A stretch of DNA of 64,000 nt from Calliopum simillimum (GCA_951812925.1 OX638368.1:22507187-22571186), one strand, 5' to 3'. Counted from the stretch's first letter, positions 53,405-64,000 are shown. Notes: generated from the letters alone by a model not told the origin. Made by a program: numbers and translations.

Positions 53405-54915
53405 TAGAGGTGTTTTAGTGCACGAATTTTGGATTTTGATACTTGACACCCCTCAATTTTGTGAGGTTGGAAAAAAAAATGAGTTTGCAAAAAAAATTTT
53501 GGGGGTGGGGTGAGGGTAAGGGCTGGCGCATCTAGGTCAAAGATGAGAGAAAAGGAGAAACAATTTACTTACAGCCCTATAAGAGGGGCCACTTCTAGAG
53601 GGTTCAAATGTATGACCGACCCACATTATTTTTTCTCCCCCAACATTTTTACCAAGCATACCTACCTCATATCTCTTACCCCTAAGGGGGCTTCCATACA
53701 AAATTTACATTTTTAGGAAATCGACCCCCACCACTACCAGGGTGTCCCTAGAAGGGTCAAATGTATGACCGGTCCCTGATATTTTTTCCTCCCCAACATT
53801 TTTTCCCACCTAACTTACCCTCTATCTCTAGCTCCTTAGGGGGCCCCGACACAAAACTGACGTCATAGACATAAAAAATATAGAAAGGAAATCGTCAATT
53901 AGGCCCATAACTGCCCAGGAGTCTCTCCTAGAGGTGTAAAATACATGACCGACCCCCCTTATCCCCCCTCCAAAGTTTCACAGCTTACCTACCCCCTATT
54001 TCCAATCCTTAAGGGGGCTCCCATGCAAAGTTACGTTTTTTTTAAAAACTGCCCCCAAATGTATGACCGACCCCCGTTATTTCTAGGAAAATTTATAAAA
54101 AAAAAAAATTGTTTGGCAGCCCGTATCAGGGTTGAAAATAGGGGGTAAGTATGTGGGGAAAAAATATAGATCGCGAAAAAATAATGGGGGTCGGTCATAC
54201 ATTTGACCCTTCTAGGAGTACCCGTGTGCCAGTTAGGGCAATGGGGGCATTTTATATAAAAACAGTAACTTTGTATGGGAGCCCCCTTAAGGATTGGAAA
54301 TAGGGGGTAGGTATGCTGAGAAAAAATTTTGGAGGGGGGCTAATGGGGGTCGGTCATATATTTGACTCCTCTAGGAGTGACTTCTAGGCAGTTTTGGGCC
54401 TATTTGACGATTTCCTTTCCGTATTTTTCATGTCTATGCCATCTATTTTGTATGGGAGTCCCATAAAGAGTCAGAGATAAAGGGTAAGTATGTTGGGAAA
54501 AAATGTTGGGGAAGAAAAAATATTAGGGACCAGTCACACATTTGCCCCTTCTAGGGGCACCCTGGGAGTGGTGGGGGTCGATTTCCTAAAAATGTCAATT
54601 TTGTATGGAAGCCCCCTTAGGGGTTAGAGATAAGAGGTAGGTGTGCTTGGTAAAAATGTTGGGGGAGAAAAAATAATGTGGGTCGCTCATACATTTGAAC
54701 CCTCTAGAGATGACTCCTAAGCATTTGTAGGTTTGTTTGTAAATTTTTTCTCTTTTTCTCTCACCCTTGACCTCGATGCGCCAACCTTTACCCTCACCCC
54801 ACCCCCAAAATTTTTTTTCCAAACTCGTTTTTTTTTCCAACCTCACAATATTGAGGAGTGTCGTGTATCAAAATTTTGTAACTAAGGATCTCCATACATT
54901 CTTAAAACACCTCTA
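53405..54915. mobile_element. hAT-like long foldback element, copy 2
   Basis: TIRs TAGAGGTGTTTTA are identical at both ends and the 8 bp duplication ATGTTTAG is perfect (53397-53404 and 54916-54923), which places the family with hAT-type elements. The arms are inverted repeats of about 700 bp. Modules with TATGACCGACCCACATTATT or close variants, separated by (C/T)CCCCAACATTTTT and TACC(C/T)CTATCTCTA, occur at about 53610, 53765, 53945 and 54062 and in reverse beyond 54180. Compared with copy 1 it is inverted: its right terminal 80 bp (AAGAATGTATGGAGATCC on the complement) equals the left end of copy 1. No coding capacity. Confidence 0.92.
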
Positions 54916-54923
54916 ATGTTTAG

Positions 54924-55424
54924 CTATGTAGTTGGACTATGGTTTCCCATAACAGTTATAGATTTTTTTGATGTCTCTTCATACTTTTCCACGCTTCGTG
55001 AAATTTCTGAAGTTGCTATTCAAAACTTTTTTTTTCTACTCCAGTCAACAATTTTCAAGACCTTTTTTTCTATACTTTTTCTTACTATAAAATTTTTTTC
55101 TTTCTTTTTCGATTTTAATTGGTCATTAGGTTCTCGATATAATCGTACGGATAATGTCTTCATCTACTTTGAGCTTGCTTAAATAGAAAAAACGTAATGT
55201 AGGAAAAGAACGAACTACGAGAGATGTCTGAAATTTCTGATTTTTGTCCACTACTTTTATGAACGATCTCTTATATAATCTTATTTCAAATCATAACTGA
55301 ATTACACTGGTTGCTATTAGTCAGAGGTACTGGAAATATCTCTCAAAACAGTGTTTTTTGTAATTTGAAGCAAAACTTTATCAAAATCTTAACTTGAGGG
55401 AACCAAGAATTTAGAAGAATCATT
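54924..55424. other. Non-coding spacer
   Basis: T-rich sequence; the 88-codon plus frame 54916-55182 is Phe-rich from T runs. Nothing else seen. Confidence 0.5.
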
Positions 55425-55683
55425 TGAGGAGTGGCCGTACCAAAGGGCCTAAGTACCATTTCGTGGCAAAAGTAGTGTCGTAATATGAAACGGGTGACAT
55501 TTTGTTAGAAATTAATAAAATTGTTTTCTGTTTTCACGAAAAATTTACTTGATAATGTGAAATTAATTTCGTTATGTTAATAAAATTATAACAGTCAAAT
55601 ATCCGACTATTAGGCACATAAAAGGTCTGACATTACTTTTGCCTCGAAATGGTACTTAGGCCCTTTGGTACGGCCACTCCTCA
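55425..55683. mobile_element. 259 bp foldback MITE (TGAGGAGTGGCCGTACC ends)
   Basis: TGAGGAGTGGCCGTACCAAA, GGGCCTAAGTACCATTTCG and GGCAAAAGTAGTGTCGTAAT pair with the complement ending TTTGGTACGGCCACTCCTCA; about 60 bp per arm with few mismatches. ATT flanks both ends, a possible 3 bp target duplication. The interior (CTGTTTTCACGAAAAATTTA, CTTGATAATGTG) resembles 45690-45760, linking it to the 613 bp units. Confidence 0.8.
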
Positions 55684-56978
55684 ATTATTAATATCTAGTC
55701 AAATGTTTATTATATTTCCATATCAACATGAGTTTAATCGTTTGAACCAACTCACGGCTTTACTATGAAGCCAGAAATACAAGCTTTAGCTTTTCAAGAG
55801 GGGTCCGCAATACAAAAATTCACTTCCACTCGACCACAAAATATTCTTCATAATTAAATATCACACTCGAATGCAGAATTGTGAGAGGCTGTTTCAGAAA
55901 ATATGTATGTACATTTGTATGCACAGACTTAAGTTCATATGCTGCACACATAAATTCAAGGATTGAACTGAATTCTAAAGTGGTATTCTCAACTACCTCA
56001 GAGTCTTTTTGGCTGTTTGCCTGTCGCTCCACTTAAAGGACATTTTTTTTTTTTTTTTGCTAAGGCATCATACACGTAGCTGAATATGCAAAACCAGCCA
56101 GATTCATAATGGTCGGTTGCATTTAGCAGTTGTGGTATCAGCTCTCAGCTCTGAATTGATGTAAGAATATAGTAGGAGATGTTGAACACAATGATTTTAC
56201 TTTCATAAGTTGGGACTATTTCATAATTAACTCAGATTTATAAAGTTTATATGAAAATTTAATAAAAACGTTAATTTTCTTTTAACTTAAAGAATATTTT
56301 ATCCTCTATATCTGTAATTAAGTCACTCAAAAATGATAAGAGTAAATTAACAATCGTTCAAAAGTCTATAAGAATTTATTTCTAGCTAAGTTTTGTCTAT
56401 CGAGCAATATCGGAGGCCTCACAAAATGTATCCAGTACCCTTCGCTATACTACAATGTGAAAACCGATGATTTATTTTGACTATATGCTATCACTAGCAG
56501 TTATAGGAAGCAAAAGAAAGAACTTAAATAAATCTAACAATCAGTGTTTTAAATATTTCCCACGCATGGGAGGTGCCACATCATATTGCAGAGCTTTTTA
56601 CCATTTTTTTCCAGAGATTTTTCCGAAAGTATGAATTTATAAAGTTTACAAGAAATTATAACATATCATATCATAGAAAGGACAAACCCGTAATAAATTT
56701 TTTAAAATTGATTGATTTTGAGTAATATTGAAAAAAGAATAAGTAGTTTTTGTTGTCGGGAACTCTTCCGTTTCCATGTCATCACAATCAGAAGATTATT
56801 TCTTATAGGTAAACGATGAACATCCCAAAATAAGACGAAAATCAGAAAACAGTTTTTGATAGGTACTTATACATACAGAGTGCTGTTGCTTTTAAGTCAA
56901 CGAACACTTGACCGAATAAATGATTTCAACCCTCAATAACTCAAATGCGTTGTTTTCACTGTCTTCAATACCTTTTTT
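55684..56978. other. Non-coding DNA
   Basis: No gene or strong repeat. T16 run at 56044-56059. The 70-codon minus frame 55820-56032 has no recognisable domain. Confidence 0.5.
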
Positions 56979-57479
56979 ATACCGTACACCCAGGGTATAT
57001 TCACTTTGTCCTTCCGTTTGTAATGCTGAGAAGGAGGCGTGGCAGATATAGAAAATTACATATATTCTTGATCAGCATCACTTCCTGAGTCGATACAGCC
57101 ATGTCCGTCTGTCTGGCTGGCTGGCTGGCTGGCTGTGTGTGGAAATACATTTTTTGGGAAAACTAAGCAAGATAGTTCAATGAAATTTGGTGCACAGCCT
57201 CCGTCGTTAAAGCTAGCTCGGAGGATTGAAAATGAGCGAAATTGATCAACAGACACGCCTACGGCCCATACAAAAAATATATTCAAAATGCAACTTTTAT
57301 TTCACGATAATGCAACCAAAGTGCACATAAATACTACGAATTGTAAGCGCAAGCTTTGAGCGAAAACTGGAAAAATTCGGACAAGAGGGCGTGGCACCTC
57401 CCATGTAAGCAAAATTTTTAAAATACAGCTGTGTAGGGTATTTATTGTTTGGCCAGGCCAAAGGTAGCACTCTTACTAG
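56979..57479 (+). mobile_element. Helitron-like mini-me/DINE-1-type element
   Basis: Opens ATACCGTACACCCAGGGTAT, then TATATTCTTGATCAGCATCA, CCATGTCCGTCTGTCTGG and a (CTGG)n tract at 57111-57134, the GTCY-type microsatellite of mini-me elements. CGGACAAGAGGGCGTGGCAC precedes the 3' end, which has TAGGGTATTTATTG, the hairpin TTTGGCCAGGCCAAA and CTTACTAG followed by T. Ends match 16131-16862; the repeated middle is shorter. Non-autonomous. Confidence 0.8.
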
Positions 57480-58720
57480 TTTTTTGTGTGTTGTTCTTGG
57501 CATATACCATACATCCATATGTCAAGATTCGAATCGATACCTGTCAAAGGTACAGAGATATAATGCTTTAAGTGTGTCTTGCATGTAGCTTTTGTACACG
57601 GGGTGTAACGCCCCATAATTAGATCCCCAATTTTAAGTGCAGGTATCGTGAAAATATGGCTCCGATATGTTTAGTGTGTTAGGCGTGATGCCTATTTTGT
57701 GTGTTTTTGTACGAGGTATACAATAACCACTTGTCTGATCCTCGAAATTTAGCTTAGATACTTTTAAGAGTACCAAAAAACATATGGTGTGAATATGGTT
57801 TCACCCTAAGGAGGGGTAGTAGGGGTTGAGTTCCAAGGGAAATGTTCCTCTTTGAAAAGTAATGGCGGTCATTCATACACATTGACCCTCATCGGTCCTT
57901 CCACAACGGAAAAATATTGATTTAATGAAAAATGGGAGTAGGATTTGACCTGGACCCTTGTGGTACGAAAATCTTGGGTGATCCGACCAAACTGACTTCA
58001 TATTAATTTTCAGCGACATATTAGTGAAAAAAGTCGTCAAATCACGCGATTTTTTTTTCTGTTCGGTTGTACAGTGTTATTAATAGTCCTCTATAATATA
58101 AATGCTATTCACTACCTTTAAACTTTATGATTTAATTCAATATTTTTTGATGTTTTCGATATGTATTTGGAATCAGAATTAGGCATATTATACCGTTGGA
58201 AATTTTAATAGACGTTTTTCTATCCTTTAAGAATTTCATGCAATTTTTGACTTTCTATTTTTTGAATATTCTCCATTTCTTCTCTCTCTTTTCTATGAAT
58301 TTCCATCCTTTTTCACTTAAACCGACTTTTTTTCTATGAACTTTTGTCATATTTTCTATGTTTTCTGACATTTTCTATATTTTGCGAAGTTCTTGTTTGA
58401 CTATGTGTGTCGCTTAATACCATATACTTTTTTGATGGTCTTGGTGCCATTCTACGATTTAGGAATTTTTGAAGTTACATACTATTCAATACATTCTTCC
58501 CGACTCTTGTCAACTTTTTACAATACCATTTTTTCATGCAATTCCACATTTTTCATTCTTTTTCGATGTTACAAAAAAGAATCGTCTTACTTCCTAGTTT
58601 GTCAGTCTTTATTAGAATACTTGGATAGAGTCTTATTAAAAAGATATATTGATATCCAGGCAGAAATTCTGTATTATTATAGATCTATCCATATTTGGTC
58701 AAATTATTAGGTATATATTA
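57480..58720. other. Non-coding DNA with decayed repeats
   Basis: 57.5-57.8 kb has phrases like GTACACGGGGTGTAACGCCC and GTACGAGGTATACAATAACC in the style of the 61.2-61.8 kb tandem units. 57.82-57.9 kb (GGAGGGGTAGTAGGGGTTGA, GGCGGTCATTCATACACATTGACCC) resembles a module of the hAT-like foldback. 58.2-58.6 kb is rich in TTTCTAT words; the 105-codon plus frame 58393-58710 is Tyr/Phe/Leu-rich for that reason. Confidence 0.5.
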
Positions 58721-58727
58721 TCTGATC

Positions 58728-58920
58728 AGGCATGATCTCAATTCCGATTTCGATCGGAATCGGAGTGTAATCAATCAACAAAATGGAATCGGAATTTCAG
58801 CCAATAAAAGTGGTTACGGGTTTCAATCCGATTTACTAAAACGTAATTCCAACTAATAAAATATAGAACACCTAAAATCGGATTCAATTCCGATTCCGAT
58901 CAAAATCGAAATTAATACAG
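58728..58920. repeat. AATTCCGATT / GATCGGAATCGG repeat
   Basis: CAATTCCGATTTCGATCGGA occurs at 58730 and CAATTCCGATTCCGATCAAA at 58884, with GGAATCGGAGTG and GGAATCGGAATTTCAG between. The words are self-complementary around TTCGATCGGAA, giving small hairpins. Function unknown. Confidence 0.55.
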
Positions 58921-59714
58921 TTTTCATCAAATAGGGCCCACATCATAAGAGGACTTGTCAAATCCTTGCAAAAGACATAAACGGCAGTTTGACAATCGGA
59001 CCACTTTGCATACAACATTTTGTTCTTCTTTTTCAGTTGAAGTAAAGTGACTGGAGTATTTACATATTGGGGGGTTATACAACTTTTTTTAATACACTGC
59101 CCCTAAGGCCATTGCCATTTTGACTTCTGTGTTTTTTACTTATTTTGTTTGTCTGGTTTTTATTTATTTAATATGGTGCCAATACCAAAATGTCAATGTA
59201 TTCTTGTATTCTTTCTATTGAATGCGTTTGTGTTCCTTCAACTCTTATATGGTTTTATTTGTTTTTGGTTCTTATTTTATGTCTTCATCAGTGTTTGAAG
59301 GCATATGCATTGTGCCGCCCTAGGGTCAAGTTAAAAACTATGCATGTAGACATGTAGACAGATTTTTCAGGAATCTGAGGGAATATTTTGAGGTTGTTTT
59401 GTGTTGGTCACACACATCGAAGAAAGGCCACACAATTTTGACTTTTAAACCATTCCAATGAATTTTTAGATTAAAATTTTACAGGAAAACTATTTACATA
59501 GTTTTCTATTGTAACTATTTTATGAGAATTTTCTTGATTACATGTGATACATTTAAATTGAGCATAAATATAAATTTATATGAATGGAAAATTTTGATGA
59601 AAATATTTTAAAACTTCTTTTTGTTTTTTTAAATATCTTCATAATTATAAATAATGAACTATTTTAATGACATATATCCTAAAGCAATATTTCTTTATTT
59701 TTTTTACATTTCAG
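58921..59714. other. Non-coding, possibly intronic DNA
   Basis: AT-rich sequence without repeats I recognise; the least repeat-like kilobase of the right half. It ends in a pyrimidine tract and TTTTTTTTACATTTCAG, a good splice acceptor. Confidence 0.45.
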
Positions 59715-59806
59715 AACTAATAAATTTTGGCCTGGAACGGAAACACTCCAATGACTTCGGAAAGATGTTTATCATCACTATTCAAAAAATGACTAATCTG
59801 TACTAG
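59715..59806 (+). other. Candidate 3'-terminal coding exon, unrecognised
   Basis: After the acceptor at 59713-59714 a frame entered with two bases (AA) reads LINFGLERKHSNDFGKMFII and then TIQKMTNLY before TAG at 59804-59806, 29 residues. Codon use and base composition are more balanced than in the flanks, and AATAAA-type words follow at about 59889 and 60017, as in a 3' end. I recognise no family, and 29 codons can be open by chance. If real, it would be the last exon of a plus-strand gene whose other exons are outside or unseen. Confidence 0.22.
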
Positions 59807-60544
59807 CCTAGAAAACTGCTTCATTTTAAGTACTTTATTTGTAATCTAGTGATTTTAAGTTGCTTTTTTTAAGATTTCGCGCTTTTTTAATAAAAATATT
59901 GCTTGTAGTACTTTATCTGTAGATAAATATTGCTTTATTTCTAATGCTTCGACATATATATATATATATATATATAGTGTACATTTAATATTATTGCTTT
60001 TTATATTGGTAAAAAAAATAAATGCTTACTAAACTTTAAATCGACATAAGTTGTTTTGTACTATTTGCATAAAAGCTTACCAAAAGATTATAGGAAATAT
60101 TGTTGAGAGCAGCACAATCCTGGGACTTACTGGCGTAACATCTTTTCACTGGAAAGAATGAAAAATTATATGGTAGGTTAAAACATTAATATAACATTTA
60201 TTGAAAAATAATCGAAAATTCACCAATCATAACACAAGCACACAAAAAAAAATATATATATGAACTTCTTATGTCTTATATGTAGACTTAGAATTGGCAA
60301 TATATCCGCAGGAATTGGAGATATTCTTGCTTTAGAAAAAAAACTACTTTTTTCTGTAATGGGATCGAATAACCATATTCTTCTTTATCAAAAGTCGAAA
60401 TACTTTGGGGGAGTGGCATCGCCCATTTTTTATCTCAGAGCCTTGTCATTATTGGCACTAACAACGGATATAAATCATTTTGATTGTTTTTTGGCCAAAG
60501 ATAAATTTTTCGATACCAATATAAATTCGTCCTTTCTATAGAAG
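59807..60544. other. Non-coding DNA with TA microsatellite
   Basis: A (TA)n tract lies at 59954-59977. GTGGCATCGCCCATTTTTTA at 60413 is in the style of the GGCGTGGCAC repeats. The 93-codon plus frame 60260-60541 runs through this repeat and has no domain. Confidence 0.5.
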
Positions 60545-60800
60545 CTGACAGACCTTCTCTTCAAATGATCATAACTCGGAAAGTAAGAGTTCTATTCGAA
60601 AAGTTTGAAGGTACATTGATGGTATATTGATTTTGTTACGCCATAAGCGTGAACACAGTGACTTCTCCACCTTCAAGAAACGTTGTCTCTAAATCCTGCA
60701 TGTATATTGACAATTCTAAGTATGCAGGATGAGTATATAAGACTGCATATCAGAAATAAAAGGCTTCATTTCATTCAATTTTTTTTATTTTTTTGTGTCT
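60545..60800 (+). repeat. Direct repeat unit, copy 1 of 2
   Basis: CTCGGAAAGTAAGAGTTCTA, GAACACAGTGACTTCTCCAC, CTTCAAG, AAATCCTGCA, TATAAGACTGCATATCAGAA, ATAAAAGGCTTCATT and a T run match 63110-63400 in order with many differences. The ATTAAAAATAAAA plus T-run end may be a retro-tail, but no pol III promoter or frame was seen. Confidence 0.6.
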
Positions 60801-61239
60801 GATTAATCATTTTTACCCACTTCACAAAGGACGTCACATACCTAAATCAAATTCATCGATTCAAATAAAAATATCAAGTTATTCTTTTGAAGTAATGAAA
60901 AATTGACTTTTTGTCATAATATTTGCGAAAGTTATAGCCATTTCAAAATTATTTGCTATTTAATTACATACAACATGTCGCACAGTGTCTCGTTTTAGTG
61001 TGCTGGATGTAAAAAATTCAAAATCTAAATTTTAAAATTTTGTATGCAGAAGTGTTTAAATATGTCCACAAAAAATTATATTTATGTTCTTTGGTTAACA
61101 CTTAGTGCATATATTTTTGTTGTATATTGGATTAAAAAGCTATGAGCACCGCTCCGCACTTGGCGGAAATGGACATTCTAAGAAAATATGTCGTGAAGTT
61201 TAAGTCCTCGGACATTCTCACAAAAAATTTTCGCCATGC
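60801..61239. other. Non-coding spacer
   Basis: No feature recognised. Confidence 0.45.
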
Positions 61240-61830
61240 TATGAAAATTGTACCAGATATTATAATAATAGCTACTCTATGTGCAAAGCCAAAATATTGC
61301 AAATGTTTTTTGTGTGGGGGGTGCAGCGTCCCCTCTTTTAATTTTTCCCATGTTGCTTAAAAGATATCACGTACATCCATGTACCAAATTTTATAATATG
61401 TACCTTTGCATAGACAATGTATTTTAAGCATTTTTGTGTAGGAAAGGTAAGCCCCCATATTTTGACCCCGCCACTTTTTGTATGTTATTTAGTGAATAAA
61501 ATACACGTTCTTAATATACAGTTTTGCAATAATAACTGCTTTAGGCGCAAAGACGTAGCAATTGATGTATTTTTTTGTATGGGGGGTACAAGGCAACCTT
61601 GATCAAGTTCCTTCAAGTTCTTTCAAGGTGTTTGATGAACGCAGTATACTTCTGTGTACAAAGTTTTATTATAGTAACTGCTACAGGTGCAGAGATATAA
61701 CAATTTATGTGTTTTTTGCACGGAGAGTACAACGCCCCCTTGAGCAATTTCCCCCAATTTTTGTAAAGCGTTTGGTGAACACAGTATAGTCTTGTGCGTT
61801 TTTTAATCTTTATCGTATGGATTACCTTCA
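61240..61830. repeat. Four tandem units of ~130-142 bp
   Basis: The anchor AATA(G/A)CT(A/G)CT.TA.G(T/C)GCA(A/G)AG occurs near 61267, 61400, 61530 and 61672, each followed by AA(T/C)AATT-like sequence, ATGT(A/G)TTTTTTG, (T/C)(A/G)(T/G)GGGG(G/T)(T/A)ACA and CGCCCC(C/T)T or GTCCCCTC. The third and fourth units are the closest pair. Short frames through the array (61142-61789) share the repeat and are not genes. Confidence 0.65.
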
Positions 61831-62046
61831 ATATACTTGGTCTAGCACATTTTCTACTATATTGTCTCTAATTGTTTGTGAATATCACTCCAGGATGACT
61901 TGACGAAAAATTTCCCGTAACCACATTCCTATTAAAAACGCAAACATTCGCTTTGACGTAGATAAGGAAAAAGTACGATATTATGTTCTGTTGAAAAAAT
62001 ATTTTGAGTACCGTGACCGCAAAAAGTATTAGTAGTCATAATAAAC

Positions 62047-62819
62047 CACGGGGCTCTTAAACAGTCGATAGGTTTTTTGGCTATGTGGAGAAAGTCTGTG
62101 AATGGGGTTTCATTTGTATTAGTTTAGTGGTCTAAAAAATGCAAACCCCGAAACCGTAGCTGATCATCCCCGCGAAATATCGCAAAAATACATATCCCAT
62201 ATAAAAAAAAAAAAAAAATCGAAAAAAAAACGCAACAAACATATATAAAAATAGTTATATTTAATGTATTTTTCAATGTTGAATCCAAATCCGGCCTTAG
62301 AATTGCTGTATCTCATACGGTTTTTGAGATATCTTACCCTAAACAAGGAAAAAAAGCCGATGCTATGTTTTATTGCTGTATTTTGGAGCTATATAACAGG
62401 ACGTATATCCGTAAATTCTGATGCAGAAATGGAAAACTCTAATCAATCTTCTAAACCTAATTCAAACAATAGCTCCAAAACACAGCAATAAAACATAGCA
62501 TCCGCTTTTTTCTTTGTTTATGCTAAGATATCTCAAAAACCGTATGAGATATAGCAATTTTAAGGCCAGATTCAGATTTAGCATTGCAAAATACATTCAA
62601 TAAAACTATTTTTATATTTGTTTGTTGCGTTTTTTTCCGATTTTTTATTTTTTTTTTCTTTTTATATGGGATATGTATTTTTGCGATATTTCGCGGGGAT
62701 GATCAGCTACAATTTCGGGGTTTGCATTTTTCAGACCACTAAACTAATACAAATGAAACCCTATTCACAGATTTTCTCCACATAGCCAAAAAACCTATCG
62801 ACTGTTTAAGAGCACCGTG
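62047..62819. mobile_element. 773 bp palindrome (foldback), relative of 10928-11875
   Basis: CACGGGGCTCTTAAACAGTC at the left pairs with the complement of GACTGTTTAAGAGCACCGTG at the right, and pairing continues to the centre near 62430: GGTTTTTTGGCTATGTGGAG, GATCATCCCCGCGAAATATC, CGCAACAAACATATATAAAA, ATTGCTGTATCTCATACGGT and CGATGCTATGTTTTATTGCT all recur in reverse. The arms are about 380 bp and ~90 percent alike. The 60-75 codon frames inside are read through the arms. No clear target duplication (AAAC stands near both ends). Confidence 0.9.
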
Positions 62820-63100
62820 AAACAGTGCCAGGAGACCGATCCCTGCTCGGTCAACAATTTAATCTTATTATTTTAGTCGATGTTATTATTCATAGCTATA
62901 TTTTGTGATGGAATTCGTACCTTTTCACCTCCAATGTTCATGCTTTCAAAATGATAAATTAACCGATGAGAATAATAATAAAACAAAAATTTGGAAAGTG
63001 GGGAATGGTATAGAACAATATCAACAAAATAAATAAATGGGATATGGCACGCACCCAAAATATTTCGTCTTTTGTATGCGGGCTGAAATATCTTATCTTC
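62820..63100. other. Non-coding spacer
   Basis: CAGTGCCAGGAGACCGATCC opens the stretch; otherwise AT-rich without feature. Confidence 0.45.
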
Positions 63101-63400
63101 AAAAGATCTTACCTCGGAAAGTAAAAGACCTATTGGAAATGTACACAAGGATGTTTTGATTAGGAAGAGTGTGGCTATTCAACGCCATTAATAAAAAAGG
63201 ATTTCACCTTTTCTTGTAGACACGCAGTTAAGACTGAACACAGCGTTTTCTTCAACTTCAAGCAAAGATATTTCAAAATCCTGCAGTTATAATGACAGTT
63301 CTGCTGATGAAGACTGACTCAGCGTCAAAAAGTACATAAGACTGCATATTAAAAATAAAAAGTTCATTCCATTTTTTTTTTTTTTTTTTTGTGCCTGAGT
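63101..63400 (+). repeat. Direct repeat unit, copy 2 of 2
   Basis: Matches 60545-60800: CTCGGAAAGTAAAAGACCTA, CTGAACACAGCG, CTTCAAGCAAAG, AAATCCTGCAG, ACATAAGACTGCATATTAAA, AATAAAAAGTTCATT and a T22 run. Confidence 0.6.
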
Positions 63401-63429
63401 TATTAACTAAAATTTTTATTTTGGTAAAA

Positions 63430-64000
63430 AGTGGTCGTGGCAATTGTTGAACAAATCCCACTTTTCGTTATGCTTTAGATAATCATGATCCAAATCCGCA
63501 TACCAAATTTCATCAAAATACGTTGTAGCATTTTGCGAGAAAAAGCATTTTATTTGTTTTACTTGTATGGGAGGTTCCACGCGCACAGGCGATATTTTGC
63601 CCATTTTCAGGTCGTAGGTGCCTAATAGGAAGTAGACTCCATTACTTTAAATTCAGAAAGATTGCTTTAGTAGTTTTCTTTTTAAAGCGTATTATATTTT
63701 TGTGGGCGGTGCCACGCCTTTCATCGAATTTTTCCAATATAACAGCATATCACATATTAACACTTGTTTTCAAGGGTACAATGTCTTAAATTTTCATTAC
63801 AATTGTTGGAGTCGTTTTCGAGTAAAATTGTATCAAAATTTTCAAGGGCTGAAAAGTGGACGTGGCACTTCTTTGATCCAGCCCACTTTTTGTCCGTTAC
63901 GAGGTATTATTAACCCGTACCAGCTCACCAAATTTCATCCAAATACCTTGTATGGTTTGCGAGTTATTACTAAATCAAATTAAAAAATTAAGGCTGTGCC
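63430..64000 (-). repeat. GGCGTGGCACCGCCCAC interspersed repeat, inverted copy
   Basis: On the minus strand it reads GGCGTGGCACCGCCCACAAA, AAAAGAAAACTACTAAAGCA, CTTCCTATTAGGC, GGAACCTCCCATACAAGT and TTTTGATGAAATTTGGTATG, the order seen at 5400-5700. It runs off the window end (GTGGACGTGGCACTTCTTTG near 63857), so it is partial. Confidence 0.7.

Noticed and set aside
61915..62031. ~38-codon plus frame reading IPIKNANIRFDVDKEKVRYY before TAG
   Set aside because: Too short, with a stop just upstream and no acceptor site; chance cannot be excluded.
1..64000. Mirror-like order of related elements (3.7 and 53.4 kb, 15.6 and 50.3 kb, 17.8 and 45.8 kb, 5.1 and 63.4 kb), as if the window were one giant inverted repeat
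   Set aside because: The two hAT copies have different target duplications, flanks are not homologous, and the centres of the pairs differ by many kilobases. Independent insertions explain it.

Overview
The window looks like a stretch of fly (Diptera, Schizophora) nuclear DNA that lies between genes or inside a very large intron. It is AT-rich, full of short homopolymers and CA/TTG/GAT/TACA microsatellites, and holds no host protein gene that I can support. The best phylogenetic clue is the dipteran mini-me/DINE-1 core (TATATTCTTGATCAGC, then CCATGTCCGTCTGTC) at about 16.2, 24.9 and 57.1 kb. A higher fly such as a tephritid is an inference from style only; I cannot name the species.

Layout. 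0-3.6 kb: AT-rich DNA and a GACAATAAAG-type array. 3.66-5.11 kb: a 1.45 kb hAT-like foldback, with a sister copy at 53.4-54.9 kb. 5.1-8.7 kb: a GGCGTGGCAC repeat, microsatellites, a TTATCACTT-rich tract and a second GACAATAAAG array with a ~172 bp higher-order period. 8.7-12.4 kb: a TIR element, a Tc1-like remnant, a three-unit tandem repeat, a near-perfect 948 bp palindrome and a solo MITE end. 15.6-19.6 kb: a foldback carrying a nested Helitron-like element, a 210 bp TIR element, and a 1,453 bp hAT element with a perfect 8 bp target duplication. 21.87-23.14 kb: a complete-length mariner with a dead transposase. 23.9-25.1 kb: a mini-me element split by two foldbacks. 26.5-31.2 kb: a 28 bp minisatellite, a ~150 bp repeat family split by a foldback, and an 11-unit satellite. 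33-39 kb: a mini-hairpin, a 367 bp duplication and a second satellite. 39.9-42.5 kb: a LINE fragment, a foldback and a dead DD37D Tc1/mariner element. 44.6-51 kb: a 613 bp duplication, the second hAT copy, a small MITE, a 921 bp foldback and a foldback copy. 52.4-57.5 kb: a second LINE fragment, the second hAT-like foldback, a 259 bp foldback and a Helitron-like element. 57.5-64 kb: tandem repeats, one possible terminal exon, a second palindrome related to the one at 10.9 kb, and an inverted copy of the 5.1 kb repeat.

The theme is inverted repeats: at least thirteen foldback or TIR structures from several unrelated families, many with long arms, several nested. All recognisable transposases are broken, so nothing here looks able to move by itself. 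Two hAT-type families keep 8 bp target duplications, which makes their boundaries firm. Coordinates and similarities were read by eye; no alignment, search or folding program was run.
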